A stretch of DNA of 6,708 nt, from contig JBKJTS010000260.1 of assembly GCA_046590885.1 (NCBI GenBank), positions 1 to 6,708 on the forward strand. The letters run 5' to 3'. Numbering within the stretch: the stretch's first letter is position 1; every line of letters starts with the position of its first letter. This DNA is from Ga0077554 sp046590885. GTDB taxonomy: Bacteria; Pseudomonadota; Gammaproteobacteria; Ga0077554; Ga007554. Shown one piece after another: positions 1-5,935 of this stretch. Position numbers and translations under genes: made by a program. The notes beneath the pieces are model-generated. The model made no database searches, was not told where the DNA came from, and saw only the letters and a list, made by a program, of their open reading frames with translations.

Positions 1-2
1 CT

Positions 3-329
3 GTCGATGCTAAAACATTGCAAACTCTGCGTGAGTTGATGGGAAATTCCTTCGCTGAACTGATCCATTCCTTTCTGGATAGCGTACCCCCGCACTTAGC
101 ACGGCTGCATGATGCTGCCAAAGAGAATGATATCAAGGTTTTGTTGAGTGAAGCTCATGCCTTGAAGGGTAGCAGCGCGAATGTAGGTGTCATGGTGCTA
201 TCGCAATTATCCCGAGACTTAGAAGTGCAATGTCGCAATGGTGCAGTTCAGTGTCCTGAGCAATATGTAGAGAATATTGCAATGGAGTATGATCGGGTTC
301 GTGATGTTTTACTCAAAGCTTTGTTATAA
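3..329 (+). CDS. HPt (histidine phosphotransfer) domain protein, HptB-like, 5' end missing
   Basis: The frame is open from the first bases of the window and ends at TAA 327-329, giving 108 visible residues. The core motif HALKGSSANVG is the HPt signature (HxxKGSS). The phosphoryl-accepting histidine is encoded at 156-158. The rest reads as amphipathic helices, as expected of a four-helix HPt bundle. The visible start (VDAKTLQTLRELMG) resembles the N-terminus of stand-alone HPt proteins such as Pseudomonas HptB (about 116 residues), so probably only a few residues are lost. A TTG at 18 is open but is unlikely to be the true start, because the similarity continues upstream of it. HPt proteins relay phosphate between a hybrid kinase and a response regulator in the cytoplasm. 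In several gammaproteobacteria an hptB-like gene sits beside flagellar genes and influences motility through an anti-sigma antagonist. That role is inferred here from position. It could instead be the C-terminal domain of a longer hybrid kinase. Confidence 0.85.
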   Translation, partial: VDAKTLQTLRELMGNSFAELIHSFLDSVPPHLARLHDAAKENDIKVLLSEAHALKGSSANVGVMVLSQLSRDLEVQCRNGAVQCPEQYVENIAMEYDRVRDVLLKALL

Positions 330-368
330 GTATTTTTCCAAAGGCACTGCGGCTCACCTGACCAGCAT

Positions 369-398
369 AAGGGGCCTCAGGGCCATGCGCCTTTTTTT
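369..398 (+). terminator. putative Rho-independent terminator after the HPt gene
   Basis: AAGGGGC at 369-375 can pair with GCGCCTT at 387-393 with one mismatch. A tighter alternative fold pairs AGGGC (379-383) with GC-G-CCT (387-392) around a CAT loop with one bulged G. Either stem runs directly into seven T residues at 392-398. It lies about 40 bases past the HPt stop codon and before the fliK promoter candidate, as expected for a transcription-unit boundary. The stem is short and imperfect, so termination may be partial. Confidence 0.5.
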
Positions 399-448
399 GG
401 TGCTGCGAGGGAGGGTTATTGCCAATTCTAAAGCCCAAAGTTGCTCGG

Positions 449-464
449 TGGCGCATAATTTGCA
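449..464 (+). promoter_or_regulatory. sigma54 (RpoN) promoter candidate for fliK
   Basis: TGGCGCATAATTTGCA matches the -24/-12 consensus TGGCACGN4TTGCA at all but two defined positions. The invariant GG (450-451) and GC (462-463) have the correct spacing. Transcription would begin near 475, leaving a leader of about 70 bases before the fliK ATG at 545. This supports ATG 545 over the upstream in-frame TTG at 419, which would lie upstream of the start of this transcript. RpoN control of flagellar genes is well known in polarly flagellated gammaproteobacteria. The activator site was not identified. Confidence 0.6.
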
Positions 465-544
465 TTTCATTAGCAAAGGTCATCGGAGGGCGTGGAATAA
501 GTAATCACGTCCACACTATTATTAGAATATTTGATGGTAATAAT

Positions 545-1720
545 ATGGATTCAATACAAGTGCAACCGCGCGCAAACATACAACCCTCGAAGATGCTACC
601 CGGGGATGGCTCTTCACCAAAATCTGATGTAAGTTATTCATCTGATAATAATTTTTCCGACGCCTTGGAATCTGCGCTAGGTTTGGATGAAGATGGTGAG
701 ACCGCAGTAACTACAACCCTGTCGGATGCTTCACAAACTTTGTTAAATGACGGTAAGGCTCCCACCGTGGGACAGCAAGAAGGAGACATAAAGCGGCAAG
801 ATATGCCGGTAGATAGCGGTCTTTTGCCGCCTCCCGGTCTGATGCCCGTCATCATGATGCCCTCCGTAGCAATCAACTCAGATGGTGTGTCCGGAAGCGT
901 CACAGAGAGCGCAATCGCAGGCGGAATCCAGAAAGATTCAGGTGGATTGACGAGTACGATGTTTTTTTTAAAAACAAAGGAAATGGGCGCTATCCAGAAT
1001 GGGGCATTATCATTGATCTCTACCCAATCGACCCCTGATGCTTTACCACTCCTTGCCGCGAACTCGCAGAGTATTACGGGGTTGTCGATGGCACCCCAGA
1101 TGATAACTCCTGGTTTGGTTCCTGTAACCTCACCACTGCAAAATAAAATCAGCACTGATATATTAGCAAATTTTGTGAATGATAACTTATTGCAAATACC
1201 TGCACCCGCAATTACCGGGGAGAATGGCAGTTTAACTACAGGAGTAATGAGTGTTCAACCAACTGGTGTTTCTAATGCACCTACGCTGACCACTCTCCCT
1301 GCCATTAGTACCCCGGTAGGCATGAGTGGCTGGGATCAGGAGTTAGGTGGTCGTGTACAATGGATGATGACACAGGGCCTACAGGCGGCTGCGTTACATA
1401 TTAATCCGCCGCATCTTGGGCCCATTGAGGTGCGAATTATAATGGATCAAGATCAGGCAAGTATTTCCTTCAGTGCTCCTCACATGCTTACACGCGATGC
1501 ACTCGAAGCATCAATTCCAAAATTGCGAGATATGTTTACTGACAATGGCCTAAATTTGGGGAATGTGAGCGTCGCCACAAATTCATTTTCAGATCATCGG
1601 GGTCAGCATCCCGGCTCCGCTGCTATACACCCCATATTTTCCGCTATGGATAACGCACCTGATGATGTGCCACAGCGAGACACCCAAACCATCAACAATT
1701 TAGTTGACTATTATGCTTGA
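545..1720 (+). CDS. fliK: flagellar hook-length control protein FliK
   Basis: This 391-residue protein would be a secreted molecular ruler. It sets hook length and, through its C-terminal domain, contacts FlhB to switch export from hook to filament subunits. The first 260 or so residues are low-complexity, rich in Ser, Thr, Gly, Pro and Ala, with no recognisable domain, as is usual for the poorly conserved FliK ruler. Residues about 263-343 form the conserved hook-length control domain (Flg_hook family). They start at GWDQELGGRVQWM and include LHINPPHLGPIEVRI near residues 284-298, the most conserved stretch of the family. ATG 545 is preferred: the frame extends upstream to a TTG at 419, but a sigma54-like promoter at 449-464 lies inside that extension. 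No strong ribosome binding site is seen before 545. The gene contains a T8A5 run at 962-974. It stands alone between two gaps and is probably its own transcription unit or the end of one. The C-domain and gene position make the call firm; the exact start is less certain. Confidence 0.9.
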   Translation: MDSIQVQPRANIQPSKMLPGDGSSPKSDVSYSSDNNFSDALESALGLDEDGETAVTTTLSDASQTLLNDGKAPTVGQQEGDIKRQDMPVDSGLLPPPGLMPVIMMPSVAINSDGVSGSVTESAIAGGIQKDSGGLTSTMFFLKTKEMGAIQNGALSLISTQSTPDALPLLAANSQSITGLSMAPQMITPGLVPVTSPLQNKISTDILANFVNDNLLQIPAPAITGENGSLTTGVMSVQPTGVSNAPTLTTLPAISTPVGMSGWDQELGGRVQWMMTQGLQAAALHINPPHLGPIEVRIIMDQDQASISFSAPHMLTRDALEASIPKLRDMFTDNGLNLGNVSVATNSFSDHRGQHPGSAAIHPIFSAMDNAPDDVPQRDTQTINNLVDYYA

Positions 1721-1901
1721 ACACACTGAGATGCTGGTTTTCTTTTTTTAAATATGCTCGTGTAAGGTTTCAGCAGCTTGGTACATTTTTGTCATCTTAA
1801 ACCCATTTAGAGCTCGCTGAGATATACCCAACAGTGCTGCTATGTTAAATTAATGTGCAATGATTCCGCACTAATTTCCCCCTTTTATTATCAACCTTAA
1901 T

Positions 1902-1935
1902 GCAGTGATGAATCTACCTTAGTATTCATCACTGC
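1902..1935. repeat. perfect 12-bp inverted repeat with 10-base spacer
   Basis: GCAGTGATGAAT (1902-1913) is followed after ten bases by its exact reverse complement ATTCATCACTGC (1924-1935). Three more pairs (CTA/TAG) can form inside the spacer if T1923 is bulged. No T run follows on either strand, so it is not a standard intrinsic terminator. It could be a dyad operator, a factor-assisted terminator for fliK or an RNA-stabilising hairpin. It starts about 180 bases past the fliK stop and ends about 155 bases before the fliL sigma54 -24 element, a plausible distance for an enhancer-type activator site. Confidence 0.8.
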
Positions 1936-2013
1936 GTATCTTAATGCCGCTTGTTAAATTATTCGCACATTAAAATACCCCGTCATATTTTCGGCATATT
2001 AATGCCAGTATTG

Positions 2014-2041
2014 TTGTCAATTTTCAGTCATCTTCTATAAA
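2014..2041 (+). promoter_or_regulatory. possible sigma70 promoter upstream of fliL
   Basis: TTGTCA at 2014-2019 (5/6 to the -35 consensus) and TATAAA at 2036-2041 (5/6 to the -10 consensus) are separated by 16 bases, predicting a start near 2048. The surroundings are AT-rich, so a chance match is possible. If real, it would give basal transcription of fliL onward in addition to the stronger sigma54 signal downstream. Confidence 0.35.
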
Positions 2042-2089
2042 CATATCTTTAACACCATAATTAATATGAAAAAAAAATAAAAATGCAAA

Positions 2090-2105
2090 TGGCATGGTGC
2101 TTGCT
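2090..2105 (+). promoter_or_regulatory. sigma54 (RpoN) promoter for the fliLMNOPQR operon
   Basis: TGGCATGGTGCTTGCT matches TGGCACGN4TTGCW with a single deviation (T for C at 2095). The GG (2091-2092) and GC (2103-2104) are correctly spaced. Transcription would start near 2116, about 34 bases before the fliL ATG. An A9-T-A5 tract (2069-2083) lies just upstream and may bend the DNA or contact RNA polymerase. In Pseudomonas and Vibrio the orthologous fliL operon is RpoN-dependent and activated by FleQ or FlrC. I infer the same logic here. Confidence 0.8.
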
Positions 2106-2137
2106 TAGGTTCCTGGTAGTGAGAACATTGTGATTGT

Positions 2138-2143
2138 AAGGAG
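2138..2143 (+). promoter_or_regulatory. strong Shine-Dalgarno for fliL
   Basis: AAGGAG sits six bases before ATG 2150. This fixes the fliL start and is the best ribosome binding site in the window, as suits the first gene of an operon. Confidence 0.85.
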
Positions 2144-2149
2144 TTTCGC

Positions 2150-2698
2150 ATGGCAGTTCAGAATCTGGATAAAGAAGATGATGATAAGGAACAGGCCGCC
2201 CCAGCCCCCGGTAAGAAAAAACTTTCCATGGGGAAAATTATCATCATTCTCGTGACTGTACTCGTGCTGGTGGGAGGAGGGGTCGGCGCCTATTTTTATT
2301 TTGGTAAAACTCATAAAGAGGATGTAACTACTGCCGCCGGTAAGGGCGCGGGTGATAAAGGTGCGAATAGTGTTAAGGCAGCACCAGTTTATTATGCATT
2401 TGACCCAGCTTTTGTAGTTAATTTTCAGGATAGCTCGGCAGTTCGTTTTTTACAGGTGACGATTGAAGTAATGTCGAGAGATCCTTTGGCCATTGAAGCG
2501 GTTAAAACGCACATGCCGGTTATTAGAAATAGCCTTGTGTTACTGCTTAGCAGCCAAACTCCAGAAAATATTATGACACGTGAAGGAAAGGAAAAAATTC
2601 GTTCAGACGCTTTAAAAGAAATCCAAAAGGTCATGACGGAGCAAACGGGTTCGCCAAGTATCGAGGCGGTTTATTTCACTGGTTTTGTGATGCAATAA
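2150..2698 (+). CDS. fliL: flagellar basal body-associated protein FliL
   Basis: This 182-residue, single-pass inner-membrane protein has a short charged cytoplasmic N-terminus containing an acidic run (DKEDDDKE) and then GKKK. One membrane helix follows at about residues 29-50, then a Gly/Lys/Ala-rich linker (about 52-77) and a periplasmic domain from about 78 to the end. The periplasmic part carries family features such as FDPAFVVNF (84-92) and the closing FTGFVMQ. FliL rings surround MotAB stators and improve torque generation or stator stability. The start is set by AAGGAG six bases upstream. It is the first gene of the operon, behind a sigma54 promoter, and only four bases separate its stop from the fliM start. 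Length and layout are normal for the family. Confidence 0.95.
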   Translation: MAVQNLDKEDDDKEQAAPAPGKKKLSMGKIIIILVTVLVLVGGGVGAYFYFGKTHKEDVTTAAGKGAGDKGANSVKAAPVYYAFDPAFVVNFQDSSAVRFLQVTIEVMSRDPLAIEAVKTHMPVIRNSLVLLLSSQTPENIMTREGKEKIRSDALKEIQKVMTEQTGSPSIEAVYFTGFVMQ

Positions 2699-2702
2699 TT
2701 GT

Positions 2703-3689
2703 ATGGCCGTTAGTGATATTTTATCTCAAGACGAAATTGATGCGCTGTTGCATGGTGTCGATAGTGGTGATGTTGAAACTGAAAAAGATGACCCGCTGCC
2801 TGATGGGTCAGCACGCTCTTATAATTTTACCAGTCAGGATCGGATCGTTCGTGGCCGGTTGCCCACGCTAGAAATGATCAATGAACGATTTGCGCGGCAT
2901 TTTCGTATCAGTTTATTTAATATGTTGCGCCGTTCGCCGGAAATATCGGTGGCAGGCGTTCAAATGCTCAAGTTCGCTGAATATGTGCATAGCCTGTTTG
3001 TCCCCACTAGTTTGAATATGGTGCAGATTCAGCCATTGCGTGGAACAGCACTCTTTATTTTTGATCCAAAGCTAGTTTTTATTGTTGTTGATAATTTCTT
3101 TGGGGGAGAAGGACGGTTTTATACGCGTATTGAAGGAAGAGAATTTACGCCTACAGAAATGCGCGTCATCCAGATGCTGTTACAACAGGTATTCAAGGAT
3201 CTAAAAGAAGCTTGGACACCTGTGATGAAAGTAGATTTTGAATATATGAGTTCCGAAGTTAATCCCCAATTTGCCAATATTGTTAGCCCGACAGAAGTAG
3301 TTGTTGTGACTACTTTCCATATAGAGCTTGATGGTGGGGGTGGGGATCTGCATGTAACTATGCCTTATTCAATGATTGAACCGATTCGTGAACTTCTCGA
3401 TGCAGGTATGCAAAGTGATCGTTCGGAAGTTGATGAAAGATGGTTGATTGCACTGCGTGAGGAAATGCAAGAAGCACCAATAGAAATAAGTGCTGTTCTT
3501 ACCGAGGTAGATCTTAATCTGAGAGATCTACTTAACATGAAGGCGGGTGATGTTATTCCGGTTAATATCCCTGATACAGTGATACTACGGGCGGAAAATG
3601 TGCCGATATATCGAGGCGTTTTTGGTGTTTCCGGAGGGAAAAATTCCATTAAAGTTTTGGCACCAGCCAAGCGTGCCGCCCAAGAATAA
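2703..3689 (+). CDS. fliM: flagellar motor switch protein FliM
   Basis: FliM is the middle part of the C-ring. It binds phosphorylated CheY and changes rotor direction. This 328-residue protein has the full layout: the N-terminal CheY-P-binding segment DILSQDEIDALL (residues 5-16), a linker, and a CheC-like middle domain with the GGxxG-type motif GGEG at 134-137, which contacts FliG. A C-terminal SpoA domain lies at about 250-320 (including NLRDLLNMKAGDVIPV) and pairs with FliN. The intact CheY-binding segment implies the motor is under chemotaxis control. There is no clear Shine-Dalgarno before ATG 2703. Only four bases separate it from the fliL stop, so translation is probably coupled to fliL. 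Confidence 0.97.
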   Translation: MAVSDILSQDEIDALLHGVDSGDVETEKDDPLPDGSARSYNFTSQDRIVRGRLPTLEMINERFARHFRISLFNMLRRSPEISVAGVQMLKFAEYVHSLFVPTSLNMVQIQPLRGTALFIFDPKLVFIVVDNFFGGEGRFYTRIEGREFTPTEMRVIQMLLQQVFKDLKEAWTPVMKVDFEYMSSEVNPQFANIVSPTEVVVVTTFHIELDGGGGDLHVTMPYSMIEPIRELLDAGMQSDRSEVDERWLIALREEMQEAPIEISAVLTEVDLNLRDLLNMKAGDVIPVNIPDTVILRAENVPIYRGVFGVSGGKNSIKVLAPAKRAAQE

Positions 3690-3711
3690 ATTGTGAATTT
3701 TGGAGTAAAAC

Positions 3712-4146
3712 ATGAATGATCAAGTGAGTGACGCTAATAGTGGGGATGTAGTCGATGAATGGGCGGCGGCACTCGAAGAGCAAACCGCACGAACCCCGGA
3801 TAAGAGCGGAGCTGGAAACACAGACTATGCACGTGCACAGTTTCAGGAGCTAAGGCCAGAAGCAAATACTGCGGGACAGTCTAATGATATCAGCATGGAC
3901 GTTATTCTTGATATTCCCGTTACTATTTCCATGGAAATAGGCAGAACCATGATCAATATTCGCCATTTATTACAACTTAATCAGGGGTCAGTAGTTGAGC
4001 TAGATCGACTCGCAGGCGAACCAATGGATGTGTTAGTTAATGGCACATTGATTGCCCATGGAGAAGTGGTGGTGGTAAACGACAAATTTGGTATTCGCCT
4101 GACCGATGTGATTAGCCCGGCCGAACGGGTTAAGAAACTTAAATAA
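3712..4146 (+). CDS. fliN: flagellar motor switch protein FliN
   Basis: This 144-residue C-ring protein forms the base of the switch complex and helps dock the FliH-FliI export ATPase. The N-terminal 60 or so residues are acidic and variable. The C-terminal SpoA domain (about 65-140) is typical: ILDIPVTISMEIGRT, then LNQGSVVELDRLAGEP, then VVVNDKFGIRLTDV. TGGAG at 3701-3705, six bases before ATG 3712, supports the start. It follows fliM by 22 bases, and its stop codon overlaps the fliO ATG by one base (TAATG). Length and motif content are ordinary for the short, unfused FliN of Proteobacteria. Confidence 0.97.
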   Translation: MNDQVSDANSGDVVDEWAAALEEQTARTPDKSGAGNTDYARAQFQELRPEANTAGQSNDISMDVILDIPVTISMEIGRTMINIRHLLQLNQGSVVELDRLAGEPMDVLVNGTLIAHGEVVVVNDKFGIRLTDVISPAERVKKLK

Positions 4147-4652
4147 TGAATATTCATAATAAATATATCACTGCTTCAGGAGTATTATTTTTTTCAATAA
4201 TGTTTTATTTGCCAGGTGTAGTTTTGGGTGTTGAAAAACCACCCATTCAAACTACACCATCTCTATCCCATGGTGTAACCCCCGGCGTGTCTTCTGGAAA
4301 CCTGATGCAGGTTACCTTAGGCTTATTATTTATTCTGACGCTGATTGTAGGCATTGCGTGGCTATTACGTCGCTATGGCGGACTTCAGTCAGCAGCAAGT
4401 GGATCACTCAAAGTTATCGGGGGATTATCCGTCGGCCCACGAGAGCGTGTGGTATTACTGCAAGCAGGTGATACCCAATTATTAGTTGGCGTTGCGCCGG
4501 GTAGAGTGCAGATGCTACATGTATTGAGTAAACCCTTGCTCACCCCGGAAATAACTCCTGTTCCAGTTTTTACAGGGGGTATAAGCGGAAATGACGTAAG
4601 GAGCTTTGCACAGCGATTAAGCAACGCAATCAAGCAACGCAAACCCCTATGA
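4146..4652 (+). CDS. fliO: flagellar biosynthetic protein FliO
   Basis: FliO is an inner-membrane protein that helps assemble and stabilise the FliP ring of the flagellar export gate. The 168-residue product begins with a hydrophobic segment (about 10-28) that looks like a signal peptide ending near VVLG. A Pro/Ser/Thr-rich stretch follows, then a membrane helix at about 53-74 ending in LLRRYG. The conserved cytoplasmic part includes GPRERVVLLQAGDTQLLVGV (about 97-116), the best family marker. FliO is poorly conserved outside this region and is named partly from position. The start overlaps the fliN stop by one base, and the end overlaps fliP by four bases (ATGA), both indicating translational coupling. 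Confidence 0.92.
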   Translation: MNIHNKYITASGVLFFSIMFYLPGVVLGVEKPPIQTTPSLSHGVTPGVSSGNLMQVTLGLLFILTLIVGIAWLLRRYGGLQSAASGSLKVIGGLSVGPRERVVLLQAGDTQLLVGVAPGRVQMLHVLSKPLLTPEITPVPVFTGGISGNDVRSFAQRLSNAIKQRKPL

Positions 4653-5386
4653 AAAATATTTTATTGATATGTGTTCTATTCTTTGTGTCAGCAAGCGTTG
4701 CGCTTGCCGCACCAGGTATTGATGTAGCTACTGTTGCCAACGCACCTGGGGGTGGGCAAACCTACACGGTAAGTATTCAAACATTAATTTTCATGACCTT
4801 GCTGTCTTTATTGCCAGCAGGGCTATTAATGATGACTGCATTCACGCGAATTATCATTGTATTAGCTATACTTCGCCAAGCCTTGGGCACGGGCGCTACA
4901 CCTACTAATCAGACCCTTCTTGGCCTCGCCTTATTCCTGACATTTTTTGTGATGTCTCCGGTATTTGATAAGGCGAATGAGAGCGCATTACAACCATATA
5001 TGGATGGCAAGATGTCTGCGCAAGAGGCGCTGAATAATGCCAGGGTGCCCTTTAGGGATTTTATGCTGGGACAAACCCGCGATACTGACATTGAGTTATT
5101 CGCACGGATTTCTGGCAAAGATTCTATTGAATCACCAGAGTTAGTGCCATTTTCATTACTTGTTCCAGCCTTTGTTACCAGTGAACTGAAAACGGCATTT
5201 CAGATAGGTTTTATTATCTTTATTCCATTCTTGATTATTGATCTTGTTGTTGCAAGTGTGTTGATGTCCATGGGTATGATGATGTTATCTCCGATAGTAA
5301 TATCACTTCCTTTTAAACTGATGCTATTTGTATTAGTGGATGGATGGGCGTTAATTATAGGCACATTGGCGGCCAGTTTTAATTAG
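4649..5386 (+). CDS. fliP: flagellar type III export gate protein FliP
   Basis: FliP forms the pentameric core of the FliPQR export gate through which rod, hook and filament subunits pass. This 245-residue protein has a cleavable signal peptide (residues 1-20, ending ALA before APG), a FliP characteristic. A membrane segment at about 44-63 leads into the family signature AFTRIIIVLAILRQALG (64-80), followed by LGLALFLTFFVMSPVFD (91-107). The periplasmic domain spans about 108-180, and two C-terminal hydrophobic segments follow. The methionine cluster MSMGMMML (206-213) corresponds to the M-gasket known to seal the closed channel. The start overlaps the fliO stop by four bases. Every part expected of the family is present. 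Confidence 0.98.
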   Translation: MKNILLICVLFFVSASVALAAPGIDVATVANAPGGGQTYTVSIQTLIFMTLLSLLPAGLLMMTAFTRIIIVLAILRQALGTGATPTNQTLLGLALFLTFFVMSPVFDKANESALQPYMDGKMSAQEALNNARVPFRDFMLGQTRDTDIELFARISGKDSIESPELVPFSLLVPAFVTSELKTAFQIGFIIFIPFLIIDLVVASVLMSMGMMMLSPIVISLPFKLMLFVLVDGWALIIGTLAASFN

Positions 5387-5416
5387 CCCACTAATCTGAA
5401 TTCAAAGGCAAAACAA

Positions 5417-5686
5417 ATGACACCAGAATCCGTTATCCACATAGGTAGAGAAGCACTGGAAGTCACTGTTTTGCTTCTGGCAGTATTGCTGTTGCCAGCC
5501 TTTGCGGTTGGTTTGTTAGTTAGTATGTTTCAGGCAGCAACACAAATAAATGAAGTAACTCTTAGTTTTATTCCTAAGTTGCTTGTGACACTGCTGGCTA
5601 TCGTTATAGCAGGCCCGTGGATGATAAATGTTATGGTGGATTACATGCGGCGTCTTATAGAAAACATCCCCGGTACTATTGGATAG
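5417..5686 (+). CDS. fliQ: flagellar type III export gate protein FliQ
   Basis: This 89-residue protein has two membrane helices (about 13-36 and 51-73) joined by the conserved loop FQAATQINEVTLSFIPK (38-54), the diagnostic stretch of the FliQ family. Four FliQ copies wrap the outside of the FliP-FliR core and help open the gate. AAAGG at 5404-5408, eight bases before ATG 5417, is an acceptable ribosome binding site. fliQ follows fliP by 30 bases. After it the otherwise compact operon is interrupted by 249 bases containing an inverted-repeat element before fliR begins. Length is exactly as usual for the family. Confidence 0.97.
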   Translation: MTPESVIHIGREALEVTVLLLAVLLLPAFAVGLLVSMFQAATQINEVTLSFIPKLLVTLLAIVIAGPWMINVMVDYMRRLIENIPGTIG

Positions 5687-5769
5687 TTTGGATACGTACT
5701 AATTATTTATATACCTTATTAAATACTCATATCACTAGCGCGTTTCAGTAAAACACTTTCTAACCTTCC

Positions 5770-5892
5770 GTCATTTCGACCGCAGGGAGAAATCTTGCCT
5801 ACATAGAGGTCGCTCCTGCGCATACTTACGTGCGCAACACTTGAACATCCTGGCCGGCACCTATATAGATTTCACCCTTTGTTCGAAATGAC
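5770..5892. repeat. MITE-like or dispersed palindromic element between fliQ and fliR
   Basis: A 26-base segment at 5770-5795 (beginning GTCATTTCGA, ending GAAATCT) recurs as its reverse complement at 5867-5892, with 22 of 26 positions matching. The 71 bases between them hold a second small palindrome, TGCGCA (5817-5822) with TGCGCA (5831-5836). No open reading frame is present. The layout, short with terminal inverted repeats and sitting in a gap between genes, fits a miniature inverted-repeat element or REP-like unit. From memory, ends of the type GTCATTTCGA...GAAATCT occur in many copies in diverse bacterial genomes, but one window cannot prove that. No short target duplication directly abuts the ends. 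A 12-base direct repeat (11/12 match) lies further out, at 5743-5754 and 5897-5908. The transcript could fold into a long hairpin, but no T run follows, so it is not an obvious terminator. Confidence 0.75.
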
Positions 5893-5935
5893 ATCATTTT
5901 AGTAAAACGTATTAGTATTTAACGAGACTGAGTAA

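Larger units (their letters stand above)
1721..2149 (+). other. 429-base intergenic region between fliK and fliL, regulatory
   Basis: No credible coding frame is present on either strand. The DNA is clearly more AT-rich than the flanking genes. It holds a perfect 12-bp inverted repeat (1902-1935), a small 5-bp hairpin GGCATATTAATGCC (1993-2006), three copies of TTAATGC (1897-1903, 1941-1947, 1999-2005), a possible sigma70 promoter (2014-2041), A9-T-A5 (2069-2083) and a near-consensus sigma54 promoter (2090-2105). T-rich stretches just after fliK (1738-1750) have no matching hairpin, so no clear fliK terminator is seen there. A sigma54 promoter normally needs an upstream activator site and often an IHF bend, and this region is long enough to hold both, but I could not identify either. 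Confidence 0.7.

Noticed and set aside
277..504. Small + strand frame overlapping the end of the HPt gene and the fliK leader
   Set aside because: It is out of frame with the HPt gene, runs through the terminator and promoter signals, and its product looks like random translated leader sequence.
419..544. N-terminal extension of fliK from a TTG start at 419
   Set aside because: The extension contains the sigma54-like promoter, has no FliK-like character, and an ATG at 545 gives a normal protein.
634..1155. 173-codon frame on the - strand inside fliK
   Set aside because: It lies antisense to a real gene in a low-complexity region, has no recognisable motif, and is a shadow of fliK codon usage.
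1731..1752. T-rich stretch after fliK as an intrinsic terminator
   Set aside because: No hairpin of useful length precedes the T run.
1775..1795. Another sigma54-like site (TGGTACATTTTTGTCA) in the fliK-fliL gap
   Set aside because: The invariant GC of the -12 element is missing (TC instead), and the much better site at 2090-2105 is closer to fliL.
5841..5869. Outward promoter inside the fliQ-fliR element (TTGAAC, N17, TATAGA)
   Set aside because: Both hexamers match only 4 of 6 positions; too weak to list as a feature, though an element-borne promoter for fliR is conceivable.
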